Shown in pieces: positions 12,719 to 21,807 of a stretch of DNA of 26,627 nucleotides. Both the position numbers and the translations under genes were made by a program. Every line of letters begins with the position of its first letter. Position 1 is the stretch's first letter. The notes beneath the pieces were generated by a model. The model saw nothing but the letters and a program-made list of their open reading frames with translations. It made no database searches and had not been told where the DNA came from. Source of the stretch: a virus; IMG/VR virus record IMGVR_UViG_3300041402_000717, positions 1 through 26,627 of that record. The stretch is one strand, 5' to 3'.

Positions 12719-12741
12719 CAGGCCTTTGATGTAAACTGAGT

Positions 12742-12769
12742 ATCGGCTCCCCTTATTAGGAGAGCCGAT
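12742..12769 (+). other. strong intergenic hairpin after the decoration gene
   Basis: Perfect eight-pair stem ATCGGCTC (12742-12749) / GAGCCGAT (12762-12769) with a 12-base loop containing further partial pairing. No T run follows, so it is more likely an mRNA-stabilising or processing structure than a simple terminator. It would set capsid and decoration transcript levels above those of the tail genes. Confidence 0.5.
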
Positions 12770-12795
12770 CCTTACTAACTGAAAGAGGTGGCCCC

Positions 12796-13260
12796 ATGGC
12801 TAATGCAGCTAAAAAGAAGAAAGAACAACTAATTCCCCTGAAGCCCGCAGAGTTCTCTCTGTTTGAGCATTCAACCCGTAAATTCAATGCCACCGTTCCT
12901 GGCGGCTCCTCAGAAGAAGATCTTGAAAACCCCGACCTTTGGGTAAATTGTGCCCAAAAGATGGAGATGGGTGACGAAGTCCGATGTCTCGCTGACGATA
13001 TGTCATTCGTGGCTTATGGTATTTGTACCTTTGTTCAGGGATCTGTGGCTAAAATCAAGATCATCGCTGGTTACGAGCTAGACGCGGTGGACTATGAAGC
13101 GGTAGCCGACGAGGCCAGCAACTTCGAGTGCAAGCAGCGCGGGCCTAAGAAGTGGTGCATCATCAATAAAAAGAATGGCGACATCGTCAAGGAAATGATT
13201 CCGACACAGCTCCAAGCTATGAAAGAGCTGGCCGATTACCAGAAAGCACTGAGGACATAA
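12796..13260 (+). CDS. hypothetical virion-region protein (154 aa)
   Basis: A 154-residue protein between the decoration and adaptor genes. It has a Lys-rich start (MANAAKKKKEQ), then PEDLENPDLWVNCAQKMEMGDEVRCLADDMSFVAYGIC-like strands (about 44-78) and a repeat of YEAVADEAS...KWCIINKKNGDIVKEM near the end. Proteins with this LW...GDEV...DD pattern occur next to capsid genes in podovirus-like phages. A head-completion or assembly role is plausible but not shown. AAAGAGGTGG precedes the ATG. Confidence 0.65.
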   Translation: MANAAKKKKEQLIPLKPAEFSLFEHSTRKFNATVPGGSSEEDLENPDLWVNCAQKMEMGDEVRCLADDMSFVAYGICTFVQGSVAKIKIIAGYELDAVDYEAVADEASNFECKQRGPKKWCIINKKNGDIVKEMIPTQLQAMKELADYQKALRT

Positions 13261-13261
13261 C

Positions 13262-14452
13262 ATGGCAGCCAGCCAGCTCGGACTCTATAACAGCGCCCTA
13301 CTGCTGGTTGGCCAGCGCAAGCTCACCGGTCTCACAGAAGAACGGGAACCGCGCCACCTACTAGATGACGTTTACGATCTGGGTGCAATTGAATATTGCC
13401 TCGAGATCGTCAAACCCAAATTCGCCAGCGTGACAGTCAAGCTGGACTCACCGGCAACCAGCTCGGTTCACGGTCTGGATAGTGTTCACACACTGCCAAC
13501 CACTTATCTCACCAACGGCGTTGTAGGCGTCTACAGTGACGACAAGCTGGATCAGCCTATTGAGCGATACTTTGTTGAAGGTAATACGCTCGTTTGCGAG
13601 TACGACACCGTTTATCTTCGCTATATCGATACTGCGGCGGTCACCACATTTACTTACTGGTCTCAATCATTCACCCGTGTCGTTGCTTCTTACTTGGCCC
13701 GCGAGATCTGTATCAAACTTGCGCCTTCTCAGTATGAAGATATTAGTGCTTTATTTGTAGACCGAGTTGAAGTCGCTCAAGGCCTATCCAGTGATAGCGA
13801 GCCAGAGAACCGATCATCCGGTACCACAGTTACTCTTACAAATGACTGGCGCCATGTTTACAACGACGCCCTCCAGGTCATGGGACTGGAAGATATCACT
13901 TCGAACACCGATGACTCCAACCGCCGGTCTAAACTGGATCGCGCACTGGATTCGTCACTGGTCGCAGATCTGCTCGAAGTCACAGGGTGGAGTTTTGCCT
14001 TGTCTTCAACGAGGAGCAACTACGACCCAGCCATAGAGCCAGCTTGGGGATATCAGCGAGCACACGCTCATCCAAGTGACATGCATCGCCTGGAAGGTAT
14101 CTGGCACGACGAATACATGCAGAGCCCGCTCAAAGCCTACAATGATGAGGGTGGTTACTTCTACACCGACTATGATGAGTTTTATCTCGAGTACGTCAGC
14201 ACTTCATTCCTGACTAACCCAACTCAGTGGCCTGCTCATTTCAGAAAGCTGGTCGCCGCTAAGATGGCTACCGACGCAGCGGCCAGCTTGAAGGGTGAAG
14301 GTGCGGATACAGAACGGTCCAAGGGTATTTACGATGAGCGCGAGAGCAATTCCAAATCAATCGATGTCATGACCTCACCACCACGCAAGCTAGCCAGTGG
14401 CAACTGGGTGAAGGCTCGGTTCCAGGGGCGCAGCAATAGAGATCGTCCGTAA
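13262..14452 (+). CDS. tail-tube adaptor (T7 gp11-like), internally duplicated
   Basis: A 396-residue protein, about twice the size of T7 gp11 (196 aa), the adaptor joining portal and tail nozzle. Two halves begin alike: LYNSALLLVGQRKLTGLTEE...RHLLDDVYD near residues 7-40 and VYNDALQVMGLEDITSNTDD...SKLDRALD near 197-230. Each is followed by a leader into a conserved pattern (IVKPKFASVT / VTGWSFALSS). The first half continues into VHTLPTTYL and a strand-rich region, the second into HAHPSDMHRLEGIW and later WPAHFRKLVAAKMATDAAASLKG. The start ATG lies one base after the upstream stop, and the end overlaps the next gene by one base (TAATG). Confidence 0.8.
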   Translation: MAASQLGLYNSALLLVGQRKLTGLTEEREPRHLLDDVYDLGAIEYCLEIVKPKFASVTVKLDSPATSSVHGLDSVHTLPTTYLTNGVVGVYSDDKLDQPIERYFVEGNTLVCEYDTVYLRYIDTAAVTTFTYWSQSFTRVVASYLAREICIKLAPSQYEDISALFVDRVEVAQGLSSDSEPENRSSGTTVTLTNDWRHVYNDALQVMGLEDITSNTDDSNRRSKLDRALDSSLVADLLEVTGWSFALSSTRSNYDPAIEPAWGYQRAHAHPSDMHRLEGIWHDEYMQSPLKAYNDEGGYFYTDYDEFYLEYVSTSFLTNPTQWPAHFRKLVAAKMATDAAASLKGEGADTERSKGIYDERESNSKSIDVMTSPPRKLASGNWVKARFQGRSNRDRP

Positions 14453-17127
14453 TGATTCGCGGGTTAGTCAATACCTTTAACAGGGGCGAAGTAGATCAAC
14501 GAGCTCTGGGTCGTGAAGATGTCAAAAGAGTAAGCAGCTCGGCCTCGTCCATGGTTAACTTCGTTCCGTTCCGATTGGGTGGAATGATTTATCGAGGCGG
14601 CTCTGAGTGGATCGCTACGCTCAACACAATCTATGCCCACAAGATGGTGCCCTTTGTTGCGGCGATCGATGACACGGCAGTGGTTGATTTCTATAACGAC
14701 AAGGTAGAGTTCACCGCCAACGACGTACCAGTCACTGTGAATGCAGTCGCCACCACCATTGCCAATGGTACGTTCACTACCGATATTGCTAGCTGGGTTG
14801 ACGCCTCTGACGGGGCTCTGACTCATGCTTGGCATGACTACGGAACAGGTGATGGCGCACTGGACCTGACTGGGAACGGTGGCCAGAGTGCAGGATCAAC
14901 ACAAACATTCGGATCTACGGCTACCGGCAGTGAGCACTTTCTCCGCATAGTGGTCGATCGTGCACCGGTCAAGGTTTTGCTCGGTACCTCCGGGGCCGGC
15001 TCATTCGACTTGCACTCAGGAACGCTCAAGCCTGGCACCCATATACTCGTGGTGACACCTGGCGCAGCACTAACGGTAACATTCAAGAACGCTAAGAAAT
15101 ACGCAGCACTGATCAACTCGGTGTCGCTTGACACTGGCTCAGCCAACATGGTGATCGATACACCATTAACATCAGCCACGCTTGACTCGCTACGTTACGT
15201 GCAGTCTGGTGACATTATCTTCTGCGCCTTTGATGGCGGCAAACCGTTCCAGATCGAGCGACGTGGTACCAAATCATGGTCGGTGGTTGATTTCCGGGCC
15301 GATGACGGCCCCTTTGACTCGATCAATAACACTAATATCACGCTCACCCCTGGCGCATTAAACGGCGACACTACACTGACTGCTTCGGATGATCTGTTTC
15401 AATCCGACCATATGGGCGCCTTGTTTAAAGTTGCTTCCGTCGGTCAACAAGTATCGGCGACACTCTCTGATGATAACGGAGTGGTGACTAGTTCTATTCG
15501 TGTTACCGGTGTCGGCACTTCCAGAAATTTCCTTAGAACTATCTCAGGATCGACAAGTGTCGCCTCAATAGTGACTCTTCAGCGGTCAGCCGATGATACT
15601 TCATGGGTCGACGTGACCACAGAAACTGGCAATGTAACTGACCAGCCTTTCAATGACGGCTTTGATAACGCGATCTTTTATTACCGGTACAACATAAAGG
15701 CAGGCGATAACCCAACACCAGACCCTATGGTAATCACTCTCGATTATGATTCAGGGTCGATTGATGGCATCTGTCGAGTAACCAAGTACACCTCAACTAC
15801 CATTGTGGATGTTCAAGTACTGTCCGATTTTGGTGGCACAGATGCGACACTGGACTGGTACGAAGGCTCATGGTCGGCAGCTAATAAGTTCCCGGCTTCC
15901 GTTGAGCTCACCGAGGGCCGTCTTTTTTTTGGTGGCGACGAAGAGATCTGGGGCTCCGTTTCAGATTCTTACTACTCATTTGACCGCACCATCGTGGGTG
16001 ATTCATCTTCGATACTGCGGACCATCGGCTTCGGTCCTTCAGATGCTATTAAGTGGATCAAGGCGTCCGATATCGTGGTAGCCGGTACAACCGGTGACGA
16101 AGTGACGCTGAGATCGAGCTCATATGGTGAATACCTGACCCAGGACAACGCCAACATCAAGTCAGGGTCTACCCAGGGATCTGCCAATGTAGAGCCCGTT
16201 AAGGTGGATGGAACGATCTATTTTGTTCAGCGATCAGGCGTGAAGCTGATGTCGCTATCTACCAGTATTGACTCGAACACCTTCGCCACCATTGATGCGA
16301 CCCTACTCAACCAGGATATCTGTGCTGCCGGGATCCATCGAATAGCAGTGGCCAGGCAGCCAGAGACTCGACTATTCCTCGTGATGGATGATGGCACCGT
16401 GGCTATCTTTACTGCGGACGTTTACGAAGAGGTCGCAGGCTGGAGCCGATACGAGACCGCTAATGGTGGTCTGATCAAGGACGTCATTGTTCTACCCAGC
16501 ACCAGTGAAGACAGTGTTTATTTTGTCGTCGATCGCGGATCGTATACTTACCTGGAGAAACTGGCCAAGTTCAAGAACGCTGTCGGCGGTACCGTCTCTG
16601 AGACCTTTGATGGATTCCTGCGTTATACCTCACCAGGTACAACTATCACCGGGTTGGATATCCACGAAGGCGAAACCGTTGGGGTCTGGGCTGATGGTCA
16701 GGATCGAGGAACGTACACGGTTGCCAGCAATCAGATCACAGTTGCCAGCTCCTGGACCGACGTTATTGTTGGCCTGCCTTACGTGGCCGACTACGTGACA
16801 AGCAAGGTCACAAACTACGATCAGTATACTGCCGCCACCGAACGCAAACGCATTGTTGATACCGGCCTGGTCCTGACAGATTACTGGCCTGGCTCACTAA
16901 AGGTTGGTCCTACTGTTGCGCTGCTCAAGCAGATGCCCGGTATTGAAGATGGTACCGATGTTGATGCCACGGTCACCAACACTGATTACAGCGAGCTGCC
17001 GTTCGAGTTTGACGGTGAGACCGAATCCGATCCACGCATTTACATGAGGGCGACCGGACCAGTGACAGTACTGGCTCTGTCGTATGGAATTGATGGCGAA
17101 CGCGCATATAAGGCCAGCGACACGTAA
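14452..17127 (+). CDS. tail nozzle / tail tubular protein B-like
   Basis: An 891-residue, beta-rich protein following the adaptor, the position of T7 gp12 (tail tubular protein B, 794 aa). The N-terminus (IRGLVNTFNRGEVDQRALGREDVKR...SMVNFVPFRLGGMIYRGG) closely follows the start seen in this family, where the nozzle subunit contacts the adaptor. The region IKWIKASDIVVAGTTGDEVTLRSSS and later GVKLMSLSTSIDSNTF fit the conserved propeller part. The middle (about 60-440) holds extra jelly-roll-like strands. It would form the hexameric end of the short tail. The stop lies inside the start of the next gene. Confidence 0.85.
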   Translation: MIRGLVNTFNRGEVDQRALGREDVKRVSSSASSMVNFVPFRLGGMIYRGGSEWIATLNTIYAHKMVPFVAAIDDTAVVDFYNDKVEFTANDVPVTVNAVATTIANGTFTTDIASWVDASDGALTHAWHDYGTGDGALDLTGNGGQSAGSTQTFGSTATGSEHFLRIVVDRAPVKVLLGTSGAGSFDLHSGTLKPGTHILVVTPGAALTVTFKNAKKYAALINSVSLDTGSANMVIDTPLTSATLDSLRYVQSGDIIFCAFDGGKPFQIERRGTKSWSVVDFRADDGPFDSINNTNITLTPGALNGDTTLTASDDLFQSDHMGALFKVASVGQQVSATLSDDNGVVTSSIRVTGVGTSRNFLRTISGSTSVASIVTLQRSADDTSWVDVTTETGNVTDQPFNDGFDNAIFYYRYNIKAGDNPTPDPMVITLDYDSGSIDGICRVTKYTSTTIVDVQVLSDFGGTDATLDWYEGSWSAANKFPASVELTEGRLFFGGDEEIWGSVSDSYYSFDRTIVGDSSSILRTIGFGPSDAIKWIKASDIVVAGTTGDEVTLRSSSYGEYLTQDNANIKSGSTQGSANVEPVKVDGTIYFVQRSGVKLMSLSTSIDSNTFATIDATLLNQDICAAGIHRIAVARQPETRLFLVMDDGTVAIFTADVYEEVAGWSRYETANGGLIKDVIVLPSTSEDSVYFVVDRGSYTYLEKLAKFKNAVGGTVSETFDGFLRYTSPGTTITGLDIHEGETVGVWADGQDRGTYTVASNQITVASSWTDVIVGLPYVADYVTSKVTNYDQYTAATERKRIVDTGLVLTDYWPGSLKVGPTVALLKQMPGIEDGTDVDATVTNTDYSELPFEFDGETESDPRIYMRATGPVTVLALSYGIDGERAYKASDT

Positions 17128-17455
17128 GGATGTTATCGATTACCTGGGCAAGCCCTATAGGGAGTCGTTCAGGGGGATTGTTGCAGACAAGGGTGGTAAG
17201 ATCATCGGCATGGCCGGGGTTATACACACCGAGCATCTCCAGGCGTTCAGTAATTTTAGTCAGGAAATGAAAGAAGACAAGCGGGCCATGGTGCTGGGAA
17301 TAAGAAAGTATCGTGAGATATTGAACTCGTACAGCTCGACAATATACGCGCTACCGAGTAAGAAAGAAGAAACAGCGGCGAGCTTTTTGATGCACGTCGG
17401 CTTTGAACCCTATAACGAGGAGCTATACAAATGGCCGCAGCGTCCGCAGCTTTAG
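17093..17455 (+). CDS. T7 gp13-like internal virion protein A (GNAT-like fold)
   Basis: A 120-residue protein (MANAHIRPATRKDVIDYLGKP...) reading like the phage Gp13 family, small proteins with an acetyltransferase-type fold. GGKIIGMAGVIHTEHLQAFSNFS looks like the strands of such a fold, and SFLMHVGFEPYNEE resembles its terminal motif. T7 gp13 is 138 aa and is needed for a normal virion. The frame is open from 17084; the ATG at 17093 is preferred because IRPATRKDV is the usual start of the fold. No strong Shine-Dalgarno site is seen, so coupling to the overlapping nozzle gene is likely. Catalytic activity is not implied. Confidence 0.7.
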   Translation: MANAHIRPATRKDVIDYLGKPYRESFRGIVADKGGKIIGMAGVIHTEHLQAFSNFSQEMKEDKRAMVLGIRKYREILNSYSSTIYALPSKKEETAASFLMHVGFEPYNEELYKWPQRPQL

Positions 17456-17871
17456 CAGTAACATCGACAATGGTCAGTATGTCGGCTCTCGACAAAGAGG
17501 GCGACGCTGCCGTTCGTGACGCCGACTACAAAGCCAAGACCCATATTGCTAACGCAACCCACCGAGCTGGCGCTGCCAAGCGAGAAGGTGAACTCATTGA
17601 GTCCAACGCCAGAGCTGCTAGAGCTGCAGGTGGCGGTGCTTACGATGCCGGTGCTGAAGAACGTCAGGCCAAGATCAAAGAACGCACAGATTACAACGTC
17701 ATGTCCGCTATGTTCGAGGGTGAGCAGTCTGCCCAGATGGCTAAATACCAAGGCGAAGTGATCAAGAAAGCGACCAAAGCAAAGAAACTATCGACCGTAT
17801 TAAGTGGCGCCTCTCAGGCATTCAGTGCTTACAGTGCCAGAGCTCCAGGCTCTGCTCCTGAAAACGGATAA
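17431..17871 (+). CDS. T7 gp14-like internal virion protein B
   Basis: A 146-residue Ala-rich, helical protein beginning MAAASAALAVTSTMVSMSAL, a mildly hydrophobic start. Long helices follow (AVRDADYKAKTHIANATHRAGAAKREGELIESNARA) with the characteristic ...AAGGGAYDAGAEERQ turn and a C-terminal TVLSGASQAFSAYSA. T7 gp14 (196 aa) is ejected into the outer membrane and forms the first part of the DNA channel. The overlap with the upstream gene is 25 bases. The order gp13-, gp14-, gp15-like supports the assignment. Confidence 0.72.
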   Translation: MAAASAALAVTSTMVSMSALDKEGDAAVRDADYKAKTHIANATHRAGAAKREGELIESNARAARAAGGGAYDAGAEERQAKIKERTDYNVMSAMFEGEQSAQMAKYQGEVIKKATKAKKLSTVLSGASQAFSAYSARAPGSAPENG

Positions 17872-17886
17872 GTGGTAACCAGAACT

Positions 17887-19476
17887 ATGTCAAAGATCCC
17901 AAGTTATATAAATATCAAACAGGATACCCCTGATCTTCGCCATGAGGTTGAGTCAGGCGCTCCTGCACGTGCCGGACAGGGCGTAGCCAAGGGCCTGATG
18001 GACGTATCAAGAACAGTGGGTGCCTACCAGGAAACTGTCGACAAGGAGGAATTTGCCAAGGCGAAAACTAACTTCATGATCGACCTGGTTGCTAATAATG
18101 AAGAAATCAAGAGCGATCCAGATTACGCCACACACCTGGATAAGTACGACAAAAGCGCCAGCGAGACCCTTGCCAGCCAGTCCGGTACCATCGGCAGCCA
18201 GAAATACAGGACCGCTTTCGAGCAGGATGCGCGACTTCAGATCGCCCAGGACCGCGAGCAACTTTCTAATGTGGTGACCGCTAAAAAGAACGAACACGAC
18301 GTCGCTGACTTTTTAACCAGATCATCAACAGCAGCAGACGCTGCTGTTCTAGGTGGTGGTGACAAGATTCTTCAGACTAGAGACAGCATCAACATGGAGG
18401 TCGACTCACTGGTAGAGCGAGAGGCTATGAGTCCAGTCGAGGGTGTTAAGTTTAAGAAAGACTTCATGAATGGTGTCGCGCTGAGACACATCAAAGCGCT
18501 CCCTTACGATCAGCAGGCCGCCGCCATCAACGAACCCTGGGCAATCACTAATCTGCCGGAAGATGTTCGCCTGAAGCTCTTACGCGAAGCCGAGGAAGAA
18601 ACGAACAAAGCCGAAGCCACTACCATGGTGGATGAATATCTTGATAATGAATTAACCTACGACGAAGCCAGAAAGCAAGCCAAAAAGGACACAAAAGGTA
18701 AGCCCGGGCTGCGTAAAGTGGCTGATGGTCATCTGGATTACGAGTACAACCGTCGCAGTAAGGCCGATGCTCAGGTTCAGTCAGACCTGTTCGACAATTA
18801 TTATGGAAATATAGCGCTCGGCAAGGCCACTGTGGAGCAGGTTAATGCTGAAGACTGGGTTGAGATGACGCCGGAAATGCAAAGGAGCTTGATCGCTGCA
18901 CAACGGTCTGCCGTGTCGGATAAAAAGACTGGCTATAATTTAGCCGCTGACGATCATCTCATGCTGCTCACTAAGCAGAAGAAGTTCATCGAAGCCAGAA
19001 ACTACTTTACTGAGAACGCTTCAGACATGAGTCAGGCTCAGCAGAACGAGTGGTCAAAGCTTACGATCGAGGGTTTAACTCCAGAGCATAAGGGTCCGTT
19101 CAATGCTAGGCAGATGGTCCAAGATAGTACCCCAAAATATAGCAAAGAGCAGCGTGGACCGATCTACGAGGAAATTACCGAATGGTTCATGGATGTCCAG
19201 CAAAGCACTGGTGCCGATCCCACTGACAAAGAGGTCAAGGAGCGCATCCAGTCCGTCATTCTCAAGTACGACACGAGTTGGTGGTGGGGCGGTACCAAGT
19301 CCATGGTTGATATGGATGAGAGTGAGAAAAACTCAGTCATGGCCGATGCCAAGGAAGAGGACCCGGATACATTCGACAAGGTTGCCGAGTACTTTAAGAG
19401 GATCGGAGCTCAGCCTGATCAGGCTGATTACATGCGAGCCTATACTGTTCTGAGGGATAACCAGAGTGTTGAATGA
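17887..19476 (+). CDS. internal virion protein C-like (T7 gp15 position)
   Basis: A ~529-residue, charged, mostly helical protein with coiled-coil-like stretches, in the place of T7 gp15 (internal core protein, 747 aa). The start MSKIPSYINIKQDTPDLRHE... is preferred at 17887; a GTG at 17872, right after the previous stop, would add five residues, and neither has a good Shine-Dalgarno site. Segments such as KEEFAKAKTNFMIDLVAN, LLREAEEETNKAEATTMVDEYL and FKRIGAQPDQADYMRAY suggest repeated helical bundles. A Trp-rich WWWGG near residue 464 is odd. It would be ejected and form part of the channel spanning the cell envelope. Confidence 0.65.
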   Translation: MSKIPSYINIKQDTPDLRHEVESGAPARAGQGVAKGLMDVSRTVGAYQETVDKEEFAKAKTNFMIDLVANNEEIKSDPDYATHLDKYDKSASETLASQSGTIGSQKYRTAFEQDARLQIAQDREQLSNVVTAKKNEHDVADFLTRSSTAADAAVLGGGDKILQTRDSINMEVDSLVEREAMSPVEGVKFKKDFMNGVALRHIKALPYDQQAAAINEPWAITNLPEDVRLKLLREAEEETNKAEATTMVDEYLDNELTYDEARKQAKKDTKGKPGLRKVADGHLDYEYNRRSKADAQVQSDLFDNYYGNIALGKATVEQVNAEDWVEMTPEMQRSLIAAQRSAVSDKKTGYNLAADDHLMLLTKQKKFIEARNYFTENASDMSQAQQNEWSKLTIEGLTPEHKGPFNARQMVQDSTPKYSKEQRGPIYEEITEWFMDVQQSTGADPTDKEVKERIQSVILKYDTSWWWGGTKSMVDMDESEKNSVMADAKEEDPDTFDKVAEYFKRIGAQPDQADYMRAYTVLRDNQSVE

Positions 19477-21523
19477 TGATGAAGTTGGCCTGCTTGACAA
19501 AGCCTTTGCTGCGCCTGACATAGGCGCCTCGCTCGACAAGGCTTCGCATATAGATCCAGATCTTTTTGCTGAGAGCAGAAACGCTCCAGTATCCAGTGAG
19601 TTCTACGCCGACACCAAGCCGGAGATTGATCGCCAGAAGAAGGTGGCCGACATGAATATCCCGGACATCAAGGCCAACTATCCGAGCACCACAAAGTTTC
19701 TCGAGAAGGATGACAATGCCGCTATGGCTAGCGACGATCTCGATGTTCTTAAAGGAATGGAGGGTGCTGTTCGTGACAAAAAGAAAGGATTCTTTGGCCT
19801 CAGAGCTGATGATATTGAGCGCGGCTTTGCTGCACTAAGGCGGACCGGTAATTATATGCAGGCCGACGACTCAATGAACGACGTTTCTCAAATGGCCGTA
19901 ATTGAAGAAGATAAACCTGAAAACCGTATTGACCTTGTTCGAGCCCTTGCAAAGAGAGGGATGGCAACCGGGAGCACTTTTAATGTTGATCGGTACATTG
20001 AAAGCACACCAGAAGAACGCGAAATAATGAGGTCAGAAGCTTATAATAAGCTGGCCGACATCTCTGGCAGCATTGCAGCAAGAACCGCTGAAATTGAATC
20101 CATTCCCCATAGCCAGGCTGTTGAAAAGTTCTTTCAGTCAAAAGGCTGGGGGGCTGGCCTAAGCGCTGTCGCTGAAGATCCGCTTGAAGTGATTACCAGC
20201 ATTGCTACAGAATCATTTGTCCAGTTTGCCCCCGCCCTTCCATTAGCTCTGGTTAGTGGTGGACTGGGTGGTCTTGGTGCTGGGATGACTTCGTTCTCGA
20301 TGGAGTATGCCGGGGATATTATCGGCTCTATGCAAGAGGCCGGAATTGACGTCAAAGATAAGGACGCCATGCTGGCAGCCTTTGTGGATACAGATCAAAT
20401 GAGCTTATGGAGGAGTCATGCTGTTAAAAAAGGCATCCCAATAGCGTTACTTGATGCTCTTTCTGTCGGGGTTGGTGGTGCTCTAGTTGATGTGGCAAAA
20501 ACCCCGGTGAAGAAAGCCGTGGCCGGAGCTGTTGAGGCATTTGCTGTTCAGCCTGCACTGGGCGGTGCCGGTGAAGTGCTTGGTACTCTTGCCGCTGGCG
20601 ACGAGATCGATCCGGTCAATGTTCTTGCTGAGATCTTCGGTGAGTTCGCTACCGGTCCAGTTGAGGTAGCTGCAGGCGTATACAGACAGGCCCGTGTTGC
20701 TTCTGAGGTGAAATCATTTAAAAACGGCATGGAATCTATTGGAGACCAGCAGTTTCTCGAGTCTGTTGTCGAGTACGCCCAATCAAGTGCGGTCAATGGT
20801 CGCGCCCCTGAAGTGTACGCAGAATTCATCGACAGTCTGGACGAAGGTCGAGAAGTACTTATTCCCGAAGAAGTGGCAGCCCAGCTCGAAGGCGCACCTG
20901 AATACATTACCGAACAGTTAAATGGTCTTGGTCACAGCGTCAGCATTCCGCTCAAGGTGTTCGCTAGCGAGATAGCTAAGAATGAAATCTGGATGGAGAC
21001 CGTCCGACCTCATGTCAAGTTAAGTGAAAACACGATGACCATGGAAGAGTTGTCGACCAATGAAAACGCCGAGATGAAATCACTGCTCGAGAAGGCCAAC
21101 GTCCAGCAGGAAACAATGACCGAGGTCGAGGAGATCTACGAACAGGTCAAGGATCAGCTTGTTTCCACCGGTAAGCAGAGTGAATCTACGGCCCGTCAGA
21201 GCGCTCAGCTATACCCGGCGACTGTTGCTGTATATATCGAGAAAGCTCGCAAGATGGGTAAGGAGATCTCGCCCACCGAGGTGTTTGCGATGATGGGCTT
21301 CCAAGTAAAGTCAGATCTGCCTGCTCCCGGGCCTACTGAGGGTGAGCTTATTGTTGATCAGGCTGGAGAGAAAGTTATTCCTGCTGATACTGAGATCGAG
21401 ATGGACACTACCGACGTGCGTACTGGCGAAGTCACCACCGAGACCTATAATGCAGCTGAGATATCGACTGAGATCAATGATAATATCTCAACCTATGAAC
21501 GACTGAGAGATTGCCTTGCATAA
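19466..21523 (+). CDS. giant internal virion protein, N-terminal portion
   Basis: A 685-residue protein starting at GTG (19466) with GAGGG nine bases before. It overlaps the preceding gene by 11 bases. It is acidic and helical at first. Gly/Ala-rich hydrophobic segments (FAPALPLALVSGGLGGLGAGM near 252; GIPIALLDALSVGVGGALVDVA near 325; VEAFAVQPALGGAGEVLG near 352) suit membrane insertion during DNA ejection. The end NDNISTYERLRDCLA then meets a TAA, while a similar DCL block reappears 2.3 kb on at the start of the next large gene. It therefore looks like the first part of a single large protein, akin in place to T7 gp16, cut by the fibre genes. Confidence 0.75.
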   Translation: MLNDDEVGLLDKAFAAPDIGASLDKASHIDPDLFAESRNAPVSSEFYADTKPEIDRQKKVADMNIPDIKANYPSTTKFLEKDDNAAMASDDLDVLKGMEGAVRDKKKGFFGLRADDIERGFAALRRTGNYMQADDSMNDVSQMAVIEEDKPENRIDLVRALAKRGMATGSTFNVDRYIESTPEEREIMRSEAYNKLADISGSIAARTAEIESIPHSQAVEKFFQSKGWGAGLSAVAEDPLEVITSIATESFVQFAPALPLALVSGGLGGLGAGMTSFSMEYAGDIIGSMQEAGIDVKDKDAMLAAFVDTDQMSLWRSHAVKKGIPIALLDALSVGVGGALVDVAKTPVKKAVAGAVEAFAVQPALGGAGEVLGTLAAGDEIDPVNVLAEIFGEFATGPVEVAAGVYRQARVASEVKSFKNGMESIGDQQFLESVVEYAQSSAVNGRAPEVYAEFIDSLDEGREVLIPEEVAAQLEGAPEYITEQLNGLGHSVSIPLKVFASEIAKNEIWMETVRPHVKLSENTMTMEELSTNENAEMKSLLEKANVQQETMTEVEEIYEQVKDQLVSTGKQSESTARQSAQLYPATVAVYIEKARKMGKEISPTEVFAMMGFQVKSDLPAPGPTEGELIVDQAGEKVIPADTEIEMDTTDVRTGEVTTETYNAAEISTEINDNISTYERLRDCLA

Positions 21524-21807
21524 TGAAGACTTACTCGAAACCAACTCCTAAGATCAAGAAAAACAAGCTACCAGTGGTTGTCGAAAAGCCAGAGATAAAC
21601 TTAACTCTCAGCCCAGTCATCGAGGTAGTCGCCCCGGCGGCAGACATGAGCCCTATTGCCGAGGCTATCAAGCAGATGATGCCGAGCCCAAATACTCATA
21701 AGGAAGACCATAAAGACAAGCCACGCCAGATAGAGATTGACGTGGTTGAACGCGATGGTCGTGGTTTTATCAAGAAACTAATTTGTACGGAGTTAACCGA
21801 TGTCTGA
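21523..21807 (+). CDS. small Pro-rich protein preceding the tail fibre (94 aa)
   Basis: The ATG at 21523 overlaps the previous stop (TAATG) and is preferred over an in-frame ATG at 21511. Of 94 residues, the N-terminal half is Lys/Pro/Val-rich (KPTPKIKKNKLPVVVEKPEINLTLSP) and the last part (QIEIDVVERDGRGFIKKLICTEL) follows a VERDxRGxIKK pattern. I recall this as common in short proteins next to phage tail fibre genes; the function is unknown. It is not AT-rich, unlike the fibre gene it overlaps by eight bases. Confidence 0.7.
   Translation: MKTYSKPTPKIKKNKLPVVVEKPEINLTLSPVIEVVAPAADMSPIAEAIKQMMPSPNTHKEDHKDKPRQIEIDVVERDGRGFIKKLICTELTDV

Noticed and set aside
20134-20907. Minus-strand frames opposite the giant virion protein
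   Set aside because: Shadows of a high-quality + frame; no motifs, unlike the HNH frame which has a full domain set.
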